Positions 51,484 through 60,840 of a stretch of 63,755 bases of DNA are shown here, in pieces. Numbering within the stretch: the first letter of the stretch is position 1; each line of letters starts with the position of its first letter. The notes below the pieces were generated by a model. It did no database searches. It saw only the letters and a list, made by a program, of their open reading frames with translations, and had not been told where the DNA came from. The position numbers were made by a program, and so were the translations under genes. Source of the DNA: Subtercola boreus (GTDB lineage: Bacteria; Actinomycetota; Actinomycetes; Actinomycetales; Microbacteriaceae); contig NZ_NBXA01000053.1 of the NCBI RefSeq assembly GCF_003399625.1, positions 1-63,755 on the forward strand. Reading direction: 5' to 3'.

Positions 51484-53076
51484 CTACTTCGAGATCGAGA
51501 GCTTACTGAAGTCAAGCTCATTCGCCCCGATGTTCTGGGACTGCGGGACACCCTGAAGCCACTTCTGAGACACAACCCAGTCCTTATTGTTCGACAATGT
51601 CATGTAGCACCCTGTCGCTGAATACGTCTGAGCAGCTCGTGCGAAGAGGGCATTGTCTCCTGTCAGCACCGCAGCATTGAGATCAGCGTCGGTTGAGGGG
51701 TCATCGCACTGGAAATAGTTGATGCCGCCGGTCTTATCCCAGAAGACATGGCCCCACATATACGGGTTGCCGCCGTCGGCGCCGTTGTTGCCGTCGATGA
51801 ATGCGTCCGGCCCTTGGGTGGGATCGTTCGCCCAGCCGAAGATCTGCGATGTGGGGAAACTCTGGGCGCTGGCCTGCACGCCATCGGCCTGCATGTCGGC
51901 GGCTACGATGTTGGCCATCTGCTGGGCGTTGGTGTTGTCCGAGGCGTAGCCGATCACCATCGGTGTTCCGGTCGGCAGGGTCTTGGCATATGCGGCCATC
52001 ACCGTCGGGTCGAACGAAAGGTTCTGCTTGTCTAAGCCATCGGGCATCATTCCCTTGGCGTAAAGCGTCGTCGCAGGCTCAGATCGGGCTCCCAATACCT
52101 GGTCCACTAGCTTCTGCTGATCGATGGACTGCAAGAACGCCGTTCTGCTCTCCTTTGTCGAGAAGAACTCTTTACTCGGGTTTGTGAGCACGAGAGCCGC
52201 CTGAAAGGTCGGCAGCAGATCACTATTGAAGGCAGGATTGTTCTGGTACTTGGGCAGGCTCGAAGACGGAAGGTTCGCCACGCTGACAGAGACATCGCCG
52301 TGGTCGATGGCCAGTTGGAGCGCTGAGACATCGCTGAAGACAGGGAGCTCGACGGAGGTGAACGGCGAGATCGTCCCCCAGTACCCCGGGTACTGGGTGA
52401 GGGTGTATTTGCTGCCCACGATGGCGCCGGTCAGTTCATACGGCCCCGTGCCGACGTCGTGGGTCTGCAGGTATGTCTGTGCATTGTCTGCACCGGCATT
52501 TGCCTGGAGGGCGGTCGGAGACTCCATTTTCGGCCCGAACGGTGAGGCGAGATAGTCGAGGAAGGCCGCATTCGGGTTCTTGAGCGTGACGACTGCAGTG
52601 AGGTCGTCCGGGGTGTCCACGGAGCTCACGTCGGCGACCATGTAGGCAGCTCCGCCGTTGACGGCGAGCCGTCGCTCGAACGACTGCCTGACGGCGTCTG
52701 ACGTGAATGGCGTGCCGTCGTGGAAGGTGACGCCGGGATGCAGTGAAAAGGTGTAGACCGTGTTGTCAGCCGAGACCGTCCAGGAATCCGCCAACCTCGG
52801 GGCGATCTGCCGGGTGTCGACGTTGTTTTGGTACTGCACGAGACCCTCGTAGGTGTTGAGCACGATCGCAAGTCCGTTGTTCGCGTAGTACACGTCCGGG
52901 TCCGGCGGCTGGCCGATATCGTTCAGAAGACCGACAGTGAGAACCCCATCGGTCGGTGCCGGGTTGGGTTTCTGTGGACCGTTCGCCGCGCAGGCGGTGA
53001 GGGTGATCATCGATGAGACGGCCAGTGCGACCAGTACTCCCCGCAATGCTCTATTTCGGTTCGGTGAGAGTGACAC
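51484..53076 (-). CDS. ABC transporter solute-binding lipoprotein (family 5, peptide/opine type)
   Basis: The 530-residue protein has a lipoprotein signal: basic start SPNRNRALRG, hydrophobic core VLVALAVSSMITL, lipobox LTAC. The SBP_5 fold follows (NTYEGLVQYQNN, VYTFSLHPGVTFHDGTPF, DVGTGPYELTG). It captures substrate outside the membrane for the permeases encoded downstream of it in the cluster. The GTG at 53076 is supported by AAGGAG eight bases before. Family 5 proteins bind peptides, opines, glycated amino acids or nickel. The bound ligand is unknown. Confidence 0.87.
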   Translation of the reverse strand: MSLSPNRNRALRGVLVALAVSSMITLTACAANGPQKPNPAPTDGVLTVGLLNDIGQPPDPDVYYANNGLAIVLNTYEGLVQYQNNVDTRQIAPRLADSWTVSADNTVYTFSLHPGVTFHDGTPFTSDAVRQSFERRLAVNGGAAYMVADVSSVDTPDDLTAVVTLKNPNAAFLDYLASPFGPKMESPTALQANAGADNAQTYLQTHDVGTGPYELTGAIVGSKYTLTQYPGYWGTISPFTSVELPVFSDVSALQLAIDHGDVSVSVANLPSSSLPKYQNNPAFNSDLLPTFQAALVLTNPSKEFFSTKESRTAFLQSIDQQKLVDQVLGARSEPATTLYAKGMMPDGLDKQNLSFDPTVMAAYAKTLPTGTPMVIGYASDNTNAQQMANIVAADMQADGVQASAQSFPTSQIFGWANDPTQGPDAFIDGNNGADGGNPYMWGHVFWDKTGGINYFQCDDPSTDADLNAAVLTGDNALFARAAQTYSATGCYMTLSNNKDWVVSQKWLQGVPQSQNIGANELDFSKLSISK

Positions 53077-53117
53077 TTCTTGCTCCTTTGCAGTGGTGAG
53101 GGGTGAAGATCGCCGGG

Positions 53118-54104
53118 TCACGCGCTGAGACGCGGGTCGGCGAGAGTCTGCAGAACGTCGACGATCGCGTTTACGATGATGTAGATCGTGCCGAGAACGA
53201 GAGTGACGCCGGCGATGGCTGGAAAATCCGAGACGGGGATGCTGTTGGCCAGGTAGTTGCCGATACCCGGCCAGCTGAAGATCTGTTCGACGACAACAAC
53301 GCCAGCGAACATGAAGCCCAGTTGCAGGCCGGCCATCGAGAGTGCGGGGCCGATCGAGTTTCGGATGACGTGTCGAGCGATGACGACGTGACCCTTCAAC
53401 CCCTTCGACTCGGCAGTGCGAACGAAGTCGGCTTGCAGGGTGGATTCGAGGCTCGAACGAAGGATTCGTCCAATCGCGATTGCAGGGGCGATGGCTAGAA
53501 CCACGCCCGGCAGAATCAAGTGTTGCCAAGCGACTCCCCAGGTTCCGGGGTCTCCCGTGACGATGCTGTCGATCAGCAGGAACCCGGTCGGTCCGGTGGT
53601 GTCTGCTCCCTGGCCAGACGCCGGAAGCCAGCTCAGCTGGGCGTAGAAGATCACGATGCCGCCGAGCGCGAGCAGGAACGGGGGAGCGGTCGCCAGTACC
53701 AATAGGGGCCCCCGGTAGAAGGCGCTTCCGCGCCAGCGGAGCGCACCAGAGACGGCGAAGATCGTACCGAGGATCAGTGCGAACACGAACGATACTGTGA
53801 CCAGCTCGATCGTTGCCGGCAGAAAGGCAGCCAGGTCACTCGTGACCGAACGATGGCTGCGGAAGGACATGCCGAGATCGCCGTGCAGCAGGTTCGTCAG
53901 AAATTGGAGGTACTGCACGGGGAGAGGGTCGTTCAGACCGAGCGCCTGACGTTCGGCAGCCACTGCCGCCGGCGAGGCGTTATTGCCGAGGAATGCTTTC
54001 ACCGGGTCGCCGGGAGAGACGGCTTGAAGCAGGAAGATGATGGCCGTGAGCACGAGGAGGAGCACGACGGCCGACGCCAGGCGGCGCACGACGAATCTGG
54101 TCAT
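53118..54104 (-). CDS. ABC transporter permease (DppB/OppB type)
   Basis: The 328-residue permease has about six membrane segments beginning RRLASAVVLLLVLTAIIFLL. It has the periplasmic RQALGLNDPLPVQYLQFL segment and the EAA loop region LESTLQADFVRTAESKGL. The pattern MTRFVVRRL...PGDP is diagnostic of the DppB group. It forms a heterodimer with the product of 54115. The gap to the binding-protein gene is about 40 bp. Confidence 0.92.
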   Translation of the reverse strand: MTRFVVRRLASAVVLLLVLTAIIFLLQAVSPGDPVKAFLGNNASPAAVAAERQALGLNDPLPVQYLQFLTNLLHGDLGMSFRSHRSVTSDLAAFLPATIELVTVSFVFALILGTIFAVSGALRWRGSAFYRGPLLVLATAPPFLLALGGIVIFYAQLSWLPASGQGADTTGPTGFLLIDSIVTGDPGTWGVAWQHLILPGVVLAIAPAIAIGRILRSSLESTLQADFVRTAESKGLKGHVVIARHVIRNSIGPALSMAGLQLGFMFAGVVVVEQIFSWPGIGNYLANSIPVSDFPAIAGVTLVLGTIYIIVNAIVDVLQTLADPRLSA

Positions 54105-54114
54105 TGGGGGTTCC

Positions 54115-54981
54115 TCACCGTTTCGAATTCATCAGAGTGCGGATGGCGTCGCCGCCGAGGTTCGCGATGAGGCTGAGCAGAAGCACAGCGATTCCCGGCG
54201 TCAACGGAACCCACCACTGACTGAGCAGCTGCTGGAGGCTCCGGGCGGTGTCGGCCCCCAGCTCGGGAGCAGGAGCCGACTGGCCGAGCCCCAGGAACGA
54301 GAGCCCTGCCAACAGCAGCACCACGTTGCCGATGTCGAGGCTCGCGGTGACGATGGCAGTGGGTACCACCCCCGGGAGGATGTGCCGGAGCACGATCCTC
54401 GGGCGGGAGATCCCAGCCAGTCGGGCTGCTTCGACATGGGGCCGCGCCGCGATCGATCGTACTTCACCGCGGATGATGCGGGCGTAGAACGGCCACCACA
54501 CCACGGCGATCCCGATCAGGGTGTTCTGCAGGCTGTAACCCAGGGCGGCGACGATTGCGATCGCCACCAGCGTTCCGGGCAGCGCGAGGAAGAGGTCGGT
54601 GAATCGCATCAGGAGGTTGTCGAGCCATCCTCCGAACACCCCTGCGAGAGTTCCGATGACCCCACCGATGACGAGCCCGGTCGCCACGATGAGCAGGGAG
54701 GCGAACCAGCTGACCTGGATTCCCCAGAGGGTCCGGCTCAGCAGGTCGCGACCGATCGCATCCGTTCCGAGCAGGTGATCGGGGGACCCTGGTGGCAGGT
54801 TCAGCCCGCCGACGGACTGAATGGGGTCGTACGGTGCAATGACCCGCGCGAGCAGCGCGACAACAGTGACCAGTCCGAGAAGAAGAACGATTGCGAAGCT
54901 CAGGCGGTTGCCGGCGTGGAGGCGGAGCGCAGAGGTCGGCAGTCCCAGCCGGCGAGCGGCAATGTTCGTCGAGGCGGTCAT
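54115..54981 (-). CDS. ABC transporter permease (DppC/OppC type)
   Basis: The 288-residue permease has an N-terminal cytosolic stretch, about six membrane helices, HLLGTDAIGRDLLSRTLWG and the EAA loop IIRGEVRSIAARPHVEAARL, typical of DppC. It pairs with the DppB-type subunit 10 bp downstream. Its start overlaps the ATPase stop by 4 nt (54978-54981). Confidence 0.92.
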   Translation of the reverse strand: MTASTNIAARRLGLPTSALRLHAGNRLSFAIVLLLGLVTVVALLARVIAPYDPIQSVGGLNLPPGSPDHLLGTDAIGRDLLSRTLWGIQVSWFASLLIVATGLVIGGVIGTLAGVFGGWLDNLLMRFTDLFLALPGTLVAIAIVAALGYSLQNTLIGIAVVWWPFYARIIRGEVRSIAARPHVEAARLAGISRPRIVLRHILPGVVPTAIVTASLDIGNVVLLLAGLSFLGLGQSAPAPELGADTARSLQQLLSQWWVPLTPGIAVLLLSLIANLGGDAIRTLMNSKR

Positions 54982-56783
54982 GCCAGAACCCCGATGTCGG
55001 GTACCGACGCGAGCAGCGACTGGGTGTACGGGTGTGATGGATGCTCGATCACCTCATTCACCGGGCCGGCTTCGACGATTTCGCCCTGGGTCATCACGAC
55101 GATCCGGTCGCCCATCAACCGGGCCACGGAGAGGTCGTGCGTGACGAAGAGGACGGTCATGGTCAATTCCTGCCGCATCTCACGGATGAGATTCAGAACG
55201 CTTGCGGCCAGCGACGCGTCCAGCGCACTGGTCGGTTCGTCGCAGAGCAGAACGGCCGGAGGGATCATCGTCGCTCGCGCAAGCGCGACGCGCTGGCGCT
55301 GCCCTCCCGAGAGGTCAGCCGGTCTCACTCCGGCCACCGACAGGGGCAGGCCGATCGATACGAGTGCCTTGTCGATGCGCTTGCGGTTCTCAGCGTCGCC
55401 CAGGCGGAGGGGAAGCAACCGCTCTCTCAAGAGTTCACCGATGGAGAGCCACGGGGTCAGCGAGGAGCCAGCATCCTGGAACACCATCTGAGCACCTCCC
55501 TCCGCGAGGGCGACGCTCCCTGATGTGGCGGGCGTCAGTCCGGCGATGACCCGCAGCAGGGTCGACTTTCCCGATCCGCTCTCACCGACGATCGAGACGG
55601 CTTCTCCGGCTTGCACGGTGAGATCGACACCGCGGAGCGCATGCACCTCGCGGCGCTTGCGACCGCCTGACTTCAAGACGAATCGGGTGTGCAGGCCCTC
55701 GACGCGAACGGCGGGTGCGGCGGCTTCGTTCCGCGTCCGCGGGGTGACAACGCTGTCGCCTTGACTGTGGTGGGCTAGGTTCTGCACGTCGTTGATGGAA
55801 CGCCAGCACGCCCGGAGATGGGCGTCAGCGGCAGGGATCCCGCCTTGCTCGAGAGGTGGCTGCTCCACGGCGCATCGATCGATGGCGAGCGGACATCTGG
55901 TGTGGTAGGCGCATCCGGTCATCCGTTCGCCCGGCGACCCTGTCTCGGGCCGGAGCGTCAACAACTCGCGGTCCCTCGGAGTCTCGAGCGACAGCCGTGA
56001 TCGCAGCAGGCCAACGGTGTAGGGGTGGTTCGGGCGGTGCAGAATGTCGGAGACCGACCCCAGTTCTGCGATCCGTCCGGCATAGAGCACGGCGATCCGG
56101 TCGGCGATCTGGCCGGCGACGGCGAGATCGTGGGTGATCAACACCACGCTGCAGTCGAATTCGTCCCGCAACTCACGCAGCAGGTCGAGAACCTGGGCCT
56201 GGACGGTGACGTCGAGAGCGGTGGTCGGTTCATCGGCGATGATCAGCGATGGCCGCCCGGCGACAGCGATGGCCGCCATGATCCTCTGTCGGAGCCCCCC
56301 TGAGAGCTCATGCGGAAAGACCCGGAAGCGCAACTCGGGGTCGGCGATACCCACCGCCGACATCAGACGAATCGCCTCGGCGTGGTCATGGGTGGACTCC
56401 GTCACCTGCCGCCCGACCCGCATGGTGGGGTTGAGCGAGGTCATCGGGTCCTGGAAGATGACCCCGAGCTCGTCGCGGCGCACTGTCCGGAGCTCCTCGG
56501 CGCTACCATGCACGATATCGACGCCGGCGACACGAATCGCGCCGGTTATCTCTGGAGCCGCCGCTGACGGAAGCAGGCCGAGCAGAGCCAAGGCGAGAAC
56601 GCTCTTCCCCGAGCCCGACTCGCCGACAAGCCCCACGATCTCACCTCGGCCGATGGTCAGATTCACGCCACGGAGCACATTTGATCGCACACCGTCGCGT
56701 TGCAGGCTGATATGCAGGCCCTCGATCGACGCGGCTTCGCCGACACCACCGCGCTGTGGGGCCGTCTGGCTAGCTGATGTCAT
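54978..56783 (-). CDS. Fused ABC ATPase (DppD-DppF in one chain)
   Basis: The 601-residue protein contains two complete nucleotide-binding domains. The first (about 15-330) has Walker A GESGSGKSVLALALLG, signature ELSGGLRQRI and the Opp-type C-terminal Cys cluster region (GCAYHTRCPLAIDRC). The second (about 355-600) has GESGSGKSTLLRVIAG, signature DLSGGQRQRVALARA and Walker B VLLCDEPTSAL. It powers the two permeases. It begins within the last codons of the deacetylase-like gene (14-nt overlap). Confidence 0.94.
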   Translation of the reverse strand: MTSASQTAPQRGGVGEAASIEGLHISLQRDGVRSNVLRGVNLTIGRGEIVGLVGESGSGKSVLALALLGLLPSAAAPEITGAIRVAGVDIVHGSAEELRTVRRDELGVIFQDPMTSLNPTMRVGRQVTESTHDHAEAIRLMSAVGIADPELRFRVFPHELSGGLRQRIMAAIAVAGRPSLIIADEPTTALDVTVQAQVLDLLRELRDEFDCSVVLITHDLAVAGQIADRIAVLYAGRIAELGSVSDILHRPNHPYTVGLLRSRLSLETPRDRELLTLRPETGSPGERMTGCAYHTRCPLAIDRCAVEQPPLEQGGIPAADAHLRACWRSINDVQNLAHHSQGDSVVTPRTRNEAAAPAVRVEGLHTRFVLKSGGRKRREVHALRGVDLTVQAGEAVSIVGESGSGKSTLLRVIAGLTPATSGSVALAEGGAQMVFQDAGSSLTPWLSIGELLRERLLPLRLGDAENRKRIDKALVSIGLPLSVAGVRPADLSGGQRQRVALARATMIPPAVLLCDEPTSALDASLAASVLNLIREMRQELTMTVLFVTHDLSVARLMGDRIVVMTQGEIVEAGPVNEVIEHPSHPYTQSLLASVPDIGVLA

Positions 56784-57753
56784 GGTGCGCCGCCTCTCTC
56801 TTCGTCGAGTCGATGTCGTCGATATCGCTGGTTCTGCTCACGGGTGCGGCTGCACGCTTTCGCACCACGTCGTAGATCGCGCGCGGCTGGGTGAACCAGA
56901 CATCACTGCCGCGCGTCGTCATGTGCTCGAGTGCGCGCGTCAGCTGTCTTAGCCGGAACGGCGCACCCGAGATGAAGGAGTGTACGACGATGCTCATCAC
57001 GAGAGGTTGCTCGTCGGCCGCCAGAAGCAGTTCATCGAACTCGTCGATGATCATGTCGGCGAAATCTGCTGCGCTGACATGGCGCCCGATCATCGAGGTG
57101 CTGTCGTTGAGCTCGAGCGCGTAGGGCATGGCGAGCAGGGGCATACCGCGCGTCTTCAACCAGACCGGCTGGTCGTCCAGCCTCAGATCCATCAGGTAGC
57201 GGTAACCGTTCTCCACGAGCAGATCGAGCGAATTCTCCGTATGCGAGAGCCATGGACTCGACCAGCCGAGGGGCGCGGTACCCTCTTCCTCGCAGATGCG
57301 TGCAGCGACGGTCTTCAGGTACGCACGTTCCTTCGCTTCGTCGAGACCGCTCAGCGAGTCGGAGTTCGAAATTCCGTGCCCGACGATCTCGGCACCGAGC
57401 CGGCGTGCTTCGCTGACGAGCTCGGGTGCCGAATCGTAGACGGCAGTGTTCAGGAGCACCGTGGGAGCAATCCCGAAGCTGTCCAGCCGCTTCAGCAGAC
57501 GGAAGGCGCCCACCCGGTTGCCGTAGTCGCGCCAGCTGGCATTGACAAGGTCGGGCGCCGGTACTCCGTCGAGCAGGTTCTCGGCGTGCCCCGATCCGAA
57601 GTGGTAGTCCTCGATTCCCACGGCGACATAGACGGCGAGTTTCTTTCCACCGGGCCACAGACCATGATGCGCGTCGCCTATGGGGGAGTAGTCGTAACGA
57701 TCGTGCGACGCCAGGGCGCCCGAGACGGTCACGGCGTGAAGGGGGGAGGTCAT
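56770..57753 (-). CDS. Polysaccharide deacetylase / allantoinase (PuuE)-like hydrolase
   Basis: The 327-residue NodB-fold protein carries VAVGIEDYHFG, YGNRVGAFRLLKRLDSFGI, EIVGHGISNSDSLSGL and GWSSPWLSHTENSLDLL. These resemble the cofactor-light PuuE allantoinase branch of carbohydrate esterase 4 rather than peptidoglycan deacetylases: no signal peptide, and Glu-Asp in place of the usual first Asp pair. A C-N hydrolase acting in the cytosol on a ring amide or N-acyl compound is likely. The ATG at 57753 overlaps the amidohydrolase stop by 4 nt. Confidence 0.8.
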   Translation of the reverse strand: MTSPLHAVTVSGALASHDRYDYSPIGDAHHGLWPGGKKLAVYVAVGIEDYHFGSGHAENLLDGVPAPDLVNASWRDYGNRVGAFRLLKRLDSFGIAPTVLLNTAVYDSAPELVSEARRLGAEIVGHGISNSDSLSGLDEAKERAYLKTVAARICEEEGTAPLGWSSPWLSHTENSLDLLVENGYRYLMDLRLDDQPVWLKTRGMPLLAMPYALELNDSTSMIGRHVSAADFADMIIDEFDELLLAADEQPLVMSIVVHSFISGAPFRLRQLTRALEHMTTRGSDVWFTQPRAIYDVVRKRAAAPVSRTSDIDDIDSTKREAAHHDIS

Positions 57754-59273
57754 CTGTTTCCGATCCATCTGTTCATTCCGAGGTCTTCCGAGGCGGCCTG
57801 GCGAACCATCGCTTCATAGGGCGCGCGAAGTCGAGCCGCGCCCTGTTGTGCACGGTGGATTGCGGGTGCTTTCTGGGCGAAGAGCTCGCGGGCCTCGTCG
57901 AGGAGGGCGAGCTCGTCGACGAGGGTGACCGCGCCTTCTTCGAAGACCACGCGGCCGTCGACCATGGTGAGCCGCACACTCGACCCGGACTCGCAGTAGA
58001 CAAGTTGTCCACGCAAGTCGTTGAACGGGGTAAAAGCCGCGCTGTGCAGATCGAGTAGCGTGAGATCTGCCAGAAAGCCTTCGCTCACCGCGCCGAGTCG
58101 ATCCGACTGAAGGAGCGAGGCCGCGCCGCCCTGCCAGAGGCTCTCAAGAATCTCGCTGGCGGTCGGCCACAGCGAGCTGTCGAGACCGGCCACATTGTGG
58201 ATGAGGCCGGTCGTCTTCACGACTCCCCAGAGGTTCGCGGAGTCGTCGCAGATCGCCTCATCGATGCCCAACGCGACTGGAATGCCGAGCTCCTTCATTC
58301 GTCGGAACGGTGCGACTCCGCTGCCCAGTCGCAGATTACTGATGGGGTTGTGCGCAATCACCGCTCCCGCCTCCGCGATCAGGCGCAGGTCGTGATCATC
58401 GACCCAGACGGCGTGAATCACGTTCATCCGATCGCTCAGCAACCCGAGATCGCGCGTGTACTCGACGAGCGAGCGCCCCTGAAAGCGAGGTTGCTCGCTC
58501 ATCAGGGCCCGCTGGACCTTCGTCTCGAGCATGTGCGCGAACAACGGAACCCGGTACTTGCGACTCCGTTCGTCGAGCGCCTCGAAGTACTCGGTACTCA
58601 CCCGCTGCGGTGCGGAGATGGAGACGGCCGCGGTGAGGCGACCGGCTTCCCTGCCGTGCCAACGGTCGAAGAAGTAGTCGTAGAGAGCCAGGAGCCCCTC
58701 ACGATCCATCGGCGCCGGCGCCTCCAACGACGCCAATAGTTCGCCAGCAGCGCCGGTGGCGATGTAGGGCAGTTTCTGCGCCTCCGGGAGTTCGGGCTGA
58801 TCGAGCGCGACGCTCGCCCTGATTCCGCAGTCGGCGTAGGCCTGCATCACTGCGTCGATGATCTCCGGGGTGGGGAACGGCATCAAGAAGGCATCGTCCT
58901 GTACCGTCGTCGTTCCGGTGCGGAGCATTTCGAGCGCTGCCAGCATCGTGCGGAGGTATGCCTCACGCGGAGTGGGGGCAAGCGCGATGTCGGCGGGGGA
59001 TTCGTAGAGCATGAAGAGTTCTAGGGGCAAACTCTGCAGTGAACCCTTCAGGTGGTTCGCTGGCGAGTGGAAGTGCGCATTGATGAGGCCCGGTAGAACG
59101 ATGTGGTGCGACCGGCCCTCTACCACCCGGTCGATCACCGCGCCGGCGCGGGAGCGGGCGCCTCGGCCGATCGCAGCGATGCGGTTGCCCTCGACGAGCA
59201 CATCGATCGGCCCGACCATGCCGGACTCGGCTGCAGGGTCGTAGATGTACACATCGGCGAAGAGCGTGTTCAC
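57750..59273 (-). CDS. Amidohydrolase/deaminase (TRZ/ATZ, guanine-deaminase-like superfamily)
   Basis: The 507-residue metal-dependent hydrolase shows LPGLINAHFHSPANHLKGSL (metal ligands HxH), a His in PLFAHMLETK, AVIAHNPISNLRLGSG and GIDEA (catalytic Asp). The C-terminal composite domain is VDGRVVFEEG. The group deaminates or dechlorinates nucleobase-like rings. The GTG at 59273 overlaps the racemase stop by 4 nt. Alongside a racemase and a PuuE-like enzyme it points to a purine, hydantoin or imidazole-type substrate, though the specific compound cannot be named. Confidence 0.85.
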   Translation of the reverse strand: MNTLFADVYIYDPAAESGMVGPIDVLVEGNRIAAIGRGARSRAGAVIDRVVEGRSHHIVLPGLINAHFHSPANHLKGSLQSLPLELFMLYESPADIALAPTPREAYLRTMLAALEMLRTGTTTVQDDAFLMPFPTPEIIDAVMQAYADCGIRASVALDQPELPEAQKLPYIATGAAGELLASLEAPAPMDREGLLALYDYFFDRWHGREAGRLTAAVSISAPQRVSTEYFEALDERSRKYRVPLFAHMLETKVQRALMSEQPRFQGRSLVEYTRDLGLLSDRMNVIHAVWVDDHDLRLIAEAGAVIAHNPISNLRLGSGVAPFRRMKELGIPVALGIDEAICDDSANLWGVVKTTGLIHNVAGLDSSLWPTASEILESLWQGGAASLLQSDRLGAVSEGFLADLTLLDLHSAAFTPFNDLRGQLVYCESGSSVRLTMVDGRVVFEEGAVTLVDELALLDEARELFAQKAPAIHRAQQGAARLRAPYEAMVRQAASEDLGMNRWIGNR

Positions 59274-59962
59274 GACCCCGCCACCCGGCCCGCGCCCGCG
59301 CGCACCAGCCGCTGAGCCACAAGCCCCTCTGCCATCGTCACGGCAGCAGCCACACCCTCGACGACGGGAACGCCCAGAAGGGTGCCGAGCGGATCGACCA
59401 GATCCGCCAGCCCCGCGCAGCCGAGAACGATGGCGCCCGCGTCATCCTGCTCAACGGCCCGACGACCTTCGGCTGCGAAGTCGTCGAGCAGGTGCAGCGA
59501 ACCGTTCGCGATCCCGGTCACGGGCTCGTCGATGGCGCGAACGACGCACCGATGGCCGAGCCCCAACGAGCGCACGACACGGTCGGACTGGTCGCGAGTA
59601 CGTCTAGGCATAGTGATGATGCTGAACCGGCTCGCGAGGAGCGCCGCGGTCATCAGGGCGGCCTCGGTCATGCCCACCACAGGAACGTCAGCCAGCTCGC
59701 GGGCGGCAGCCACCCCGGTGTCTCCGAAGCAGGCGACGACGTAGGCGTCGACTCGTTCGGCGCCGGACTCGAGTTGCCGGATCTCTGTCAGAACGCTCAG
59801 TGCGCCCCACACTTCGTCGACGTGGCTCTCGATGCTCGGTGTGCCGCTTGTTGGCGTAATGCCGACGAGCGTCGTATCGGGCCGGGCTGCGGCACCGGCC
59901 GACGCCAGGACCGTGTCCGTCATGGTGCGGGTCGTGTTCGGGTTTACGACGGCGATTCTCAT
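59270..59962 (-). CDS. Aspartate/glutamate/hydantoin racemase family protein
   Basis: The 230-residue protein begins MRIAVVNPNTTRTMTDTVLA, the PNT motif typical of hydantoin/allantoin racemases. It has the two catalytic Cys in VVACFGDTGVAAARE and IVLGCAGLADL. It should epimerise a stereocentre by two-base chemistry without cofactor. It overlaps both neighbours by 4 nt, so it is translated in step with the kinase and amidohydrolase. Confidence 0.87.
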   Translation of the reverse strand: MRIAVVNPNTTRTMTDTVLASAGAAARPDTTLVGITPTSGTPSIESHVDEVWGALSVLTEIRQLESGAERVDAYVVACFGDTGVAAARELADVPVVGMTEAALMTAALLASRFSIITMPRRTRDQSDRVVRSLGLGHRCVVRAIDEPVTGIANGSLHLLDDFAAEGRRAVEQDDAGAIVLGCAGLADLVDPLGTLLGVPVVEGVAAAVTMAEGLVAQRLVRAGAGRVAGS

Positions 59963-60840
59963 CGGAGCGCTCCTGCAGCGGAGACGAGACCGTCGATTCC
60001 GTAGGCGCTGATCGCCGTTCGGGCGGCTGCTGATCCGCAGCGTGCGGCATCCACTGCGTCTCCCGAGACCAGGTGCACCGCTGCGAAGCCCCCGCAGAAG
60101 GCGTCTCCGGCGCCCGTGCTGTCAACGGCGACAGCACGTTCGCTCGACACCTCGGTGAGCGTGCCGTCGTGCAGAACAATCGATCCTCTTTGGGCGCGCT
60201 TGATGACCACGGTGCGCGGTCCGAGATCGTGGAAGAGGTGAGCCGCCGCGGCCAGGTCATCGGTCTCGGCCAGCGTCACGGCCTCGATCTCGCTCGGTAG
60301 AAAGACGTCGCAGTCGGCGATGATCCCGAACAGGGCTTCACGATTGCCCACAAGGTAGTCCTCTTGAAGATCGAGGTAGAGGGTTGCGTCGGTGTTGGCC
60401 CGCAGCCAGGGGGTTAGCGCGAGCTGGGACTGAAGGCTCATCGCCGAGATCAGGATGCCGTCGGCTTGGAGCACCGCATCCGTCACATCGGTTGGATAGA
60501 CCGAGAGCCTGTCGAATTCGTCCTCGGTGGCGAGCATCGTCCAGCGGCGGGAGCCGTCAGGGAAGTAGTCGATGATGTTCCGAACGGTCGGTATGTCGCG
60601 CGACGGCAGGTCGTCGACGACGATGCCAGCTTCGCGGAGGGACTGCAGCACCGACGGAGGCAAGTCGGAACCGACCGGTGCGAGCATCCTGACGTCATCG
60701 AGGTAGAGACGCGCGGCGAGTGCGGCATAGGCCGCATCGCCGCCGATAGCCGGGGCGCTTCGATCCTGCCCGTGCACGGCTTCGTCGATTGTCAGGTTTC
60801 CGATGCAGACCAAAGACATCACTCCGTCACGCCCGGCCAT
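59959..60840 (-). CDS. PfkB-family carbohydrate/nucleoside kinase
   Basis: The 293-residue kinase has an N-terminal VCIGNLTIDEAVHG, GGDAAYAALAARLYL and the C-terminal anion-hole motif VDSTGAGDAFCGGFAA with catalytic Asp. PfkB kinases of this length phosphorylate ribose, nucleosides or glycated amines (FrlD-type fructoselysine kinase). The ATG at 60840 with GGAAG upstream overlaps the SIS gene by 14 nt. Next to a SIS-domain protein it resembles the FrlD/FrlB pairing: phosphorylate, then cleave a sugar-amine bond. Confidence 0.88.
   Translation of the reverse strand: MAGRDGVMSLVCIGNLTIDEAVHGQDRSAPAIGGDAAYAALAARLYLDDVRMLAPVGSDLPPSVLQSLREAGIVVDDLPSRDIPTVRNIIDYFPDGSRRWTMLATEDEFDRLSVYPTDVTDAVLQADGILISAMSLQSQLALTPWLRANTDATLYLDLQEDYLVGNREALFGIIADCDVFLPSEIEAVTLAETDDLAAAAHLFHDLGPRTVVIKRAQRGSIVLHDGTLTEVSSERAVAVDSTGAGDAFCGGFAAVHLVSGDAVDAARCGSAAARTAISAYGIDGLVSAAGALR

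Noticed and set aside
54037-55491. 484-codon plus-strand open frame
   Set aside because: Antisense to the DppC-type permease and the ABC ATPase. Composition (Gln/Ser/Arg) is that of a shadow frame.
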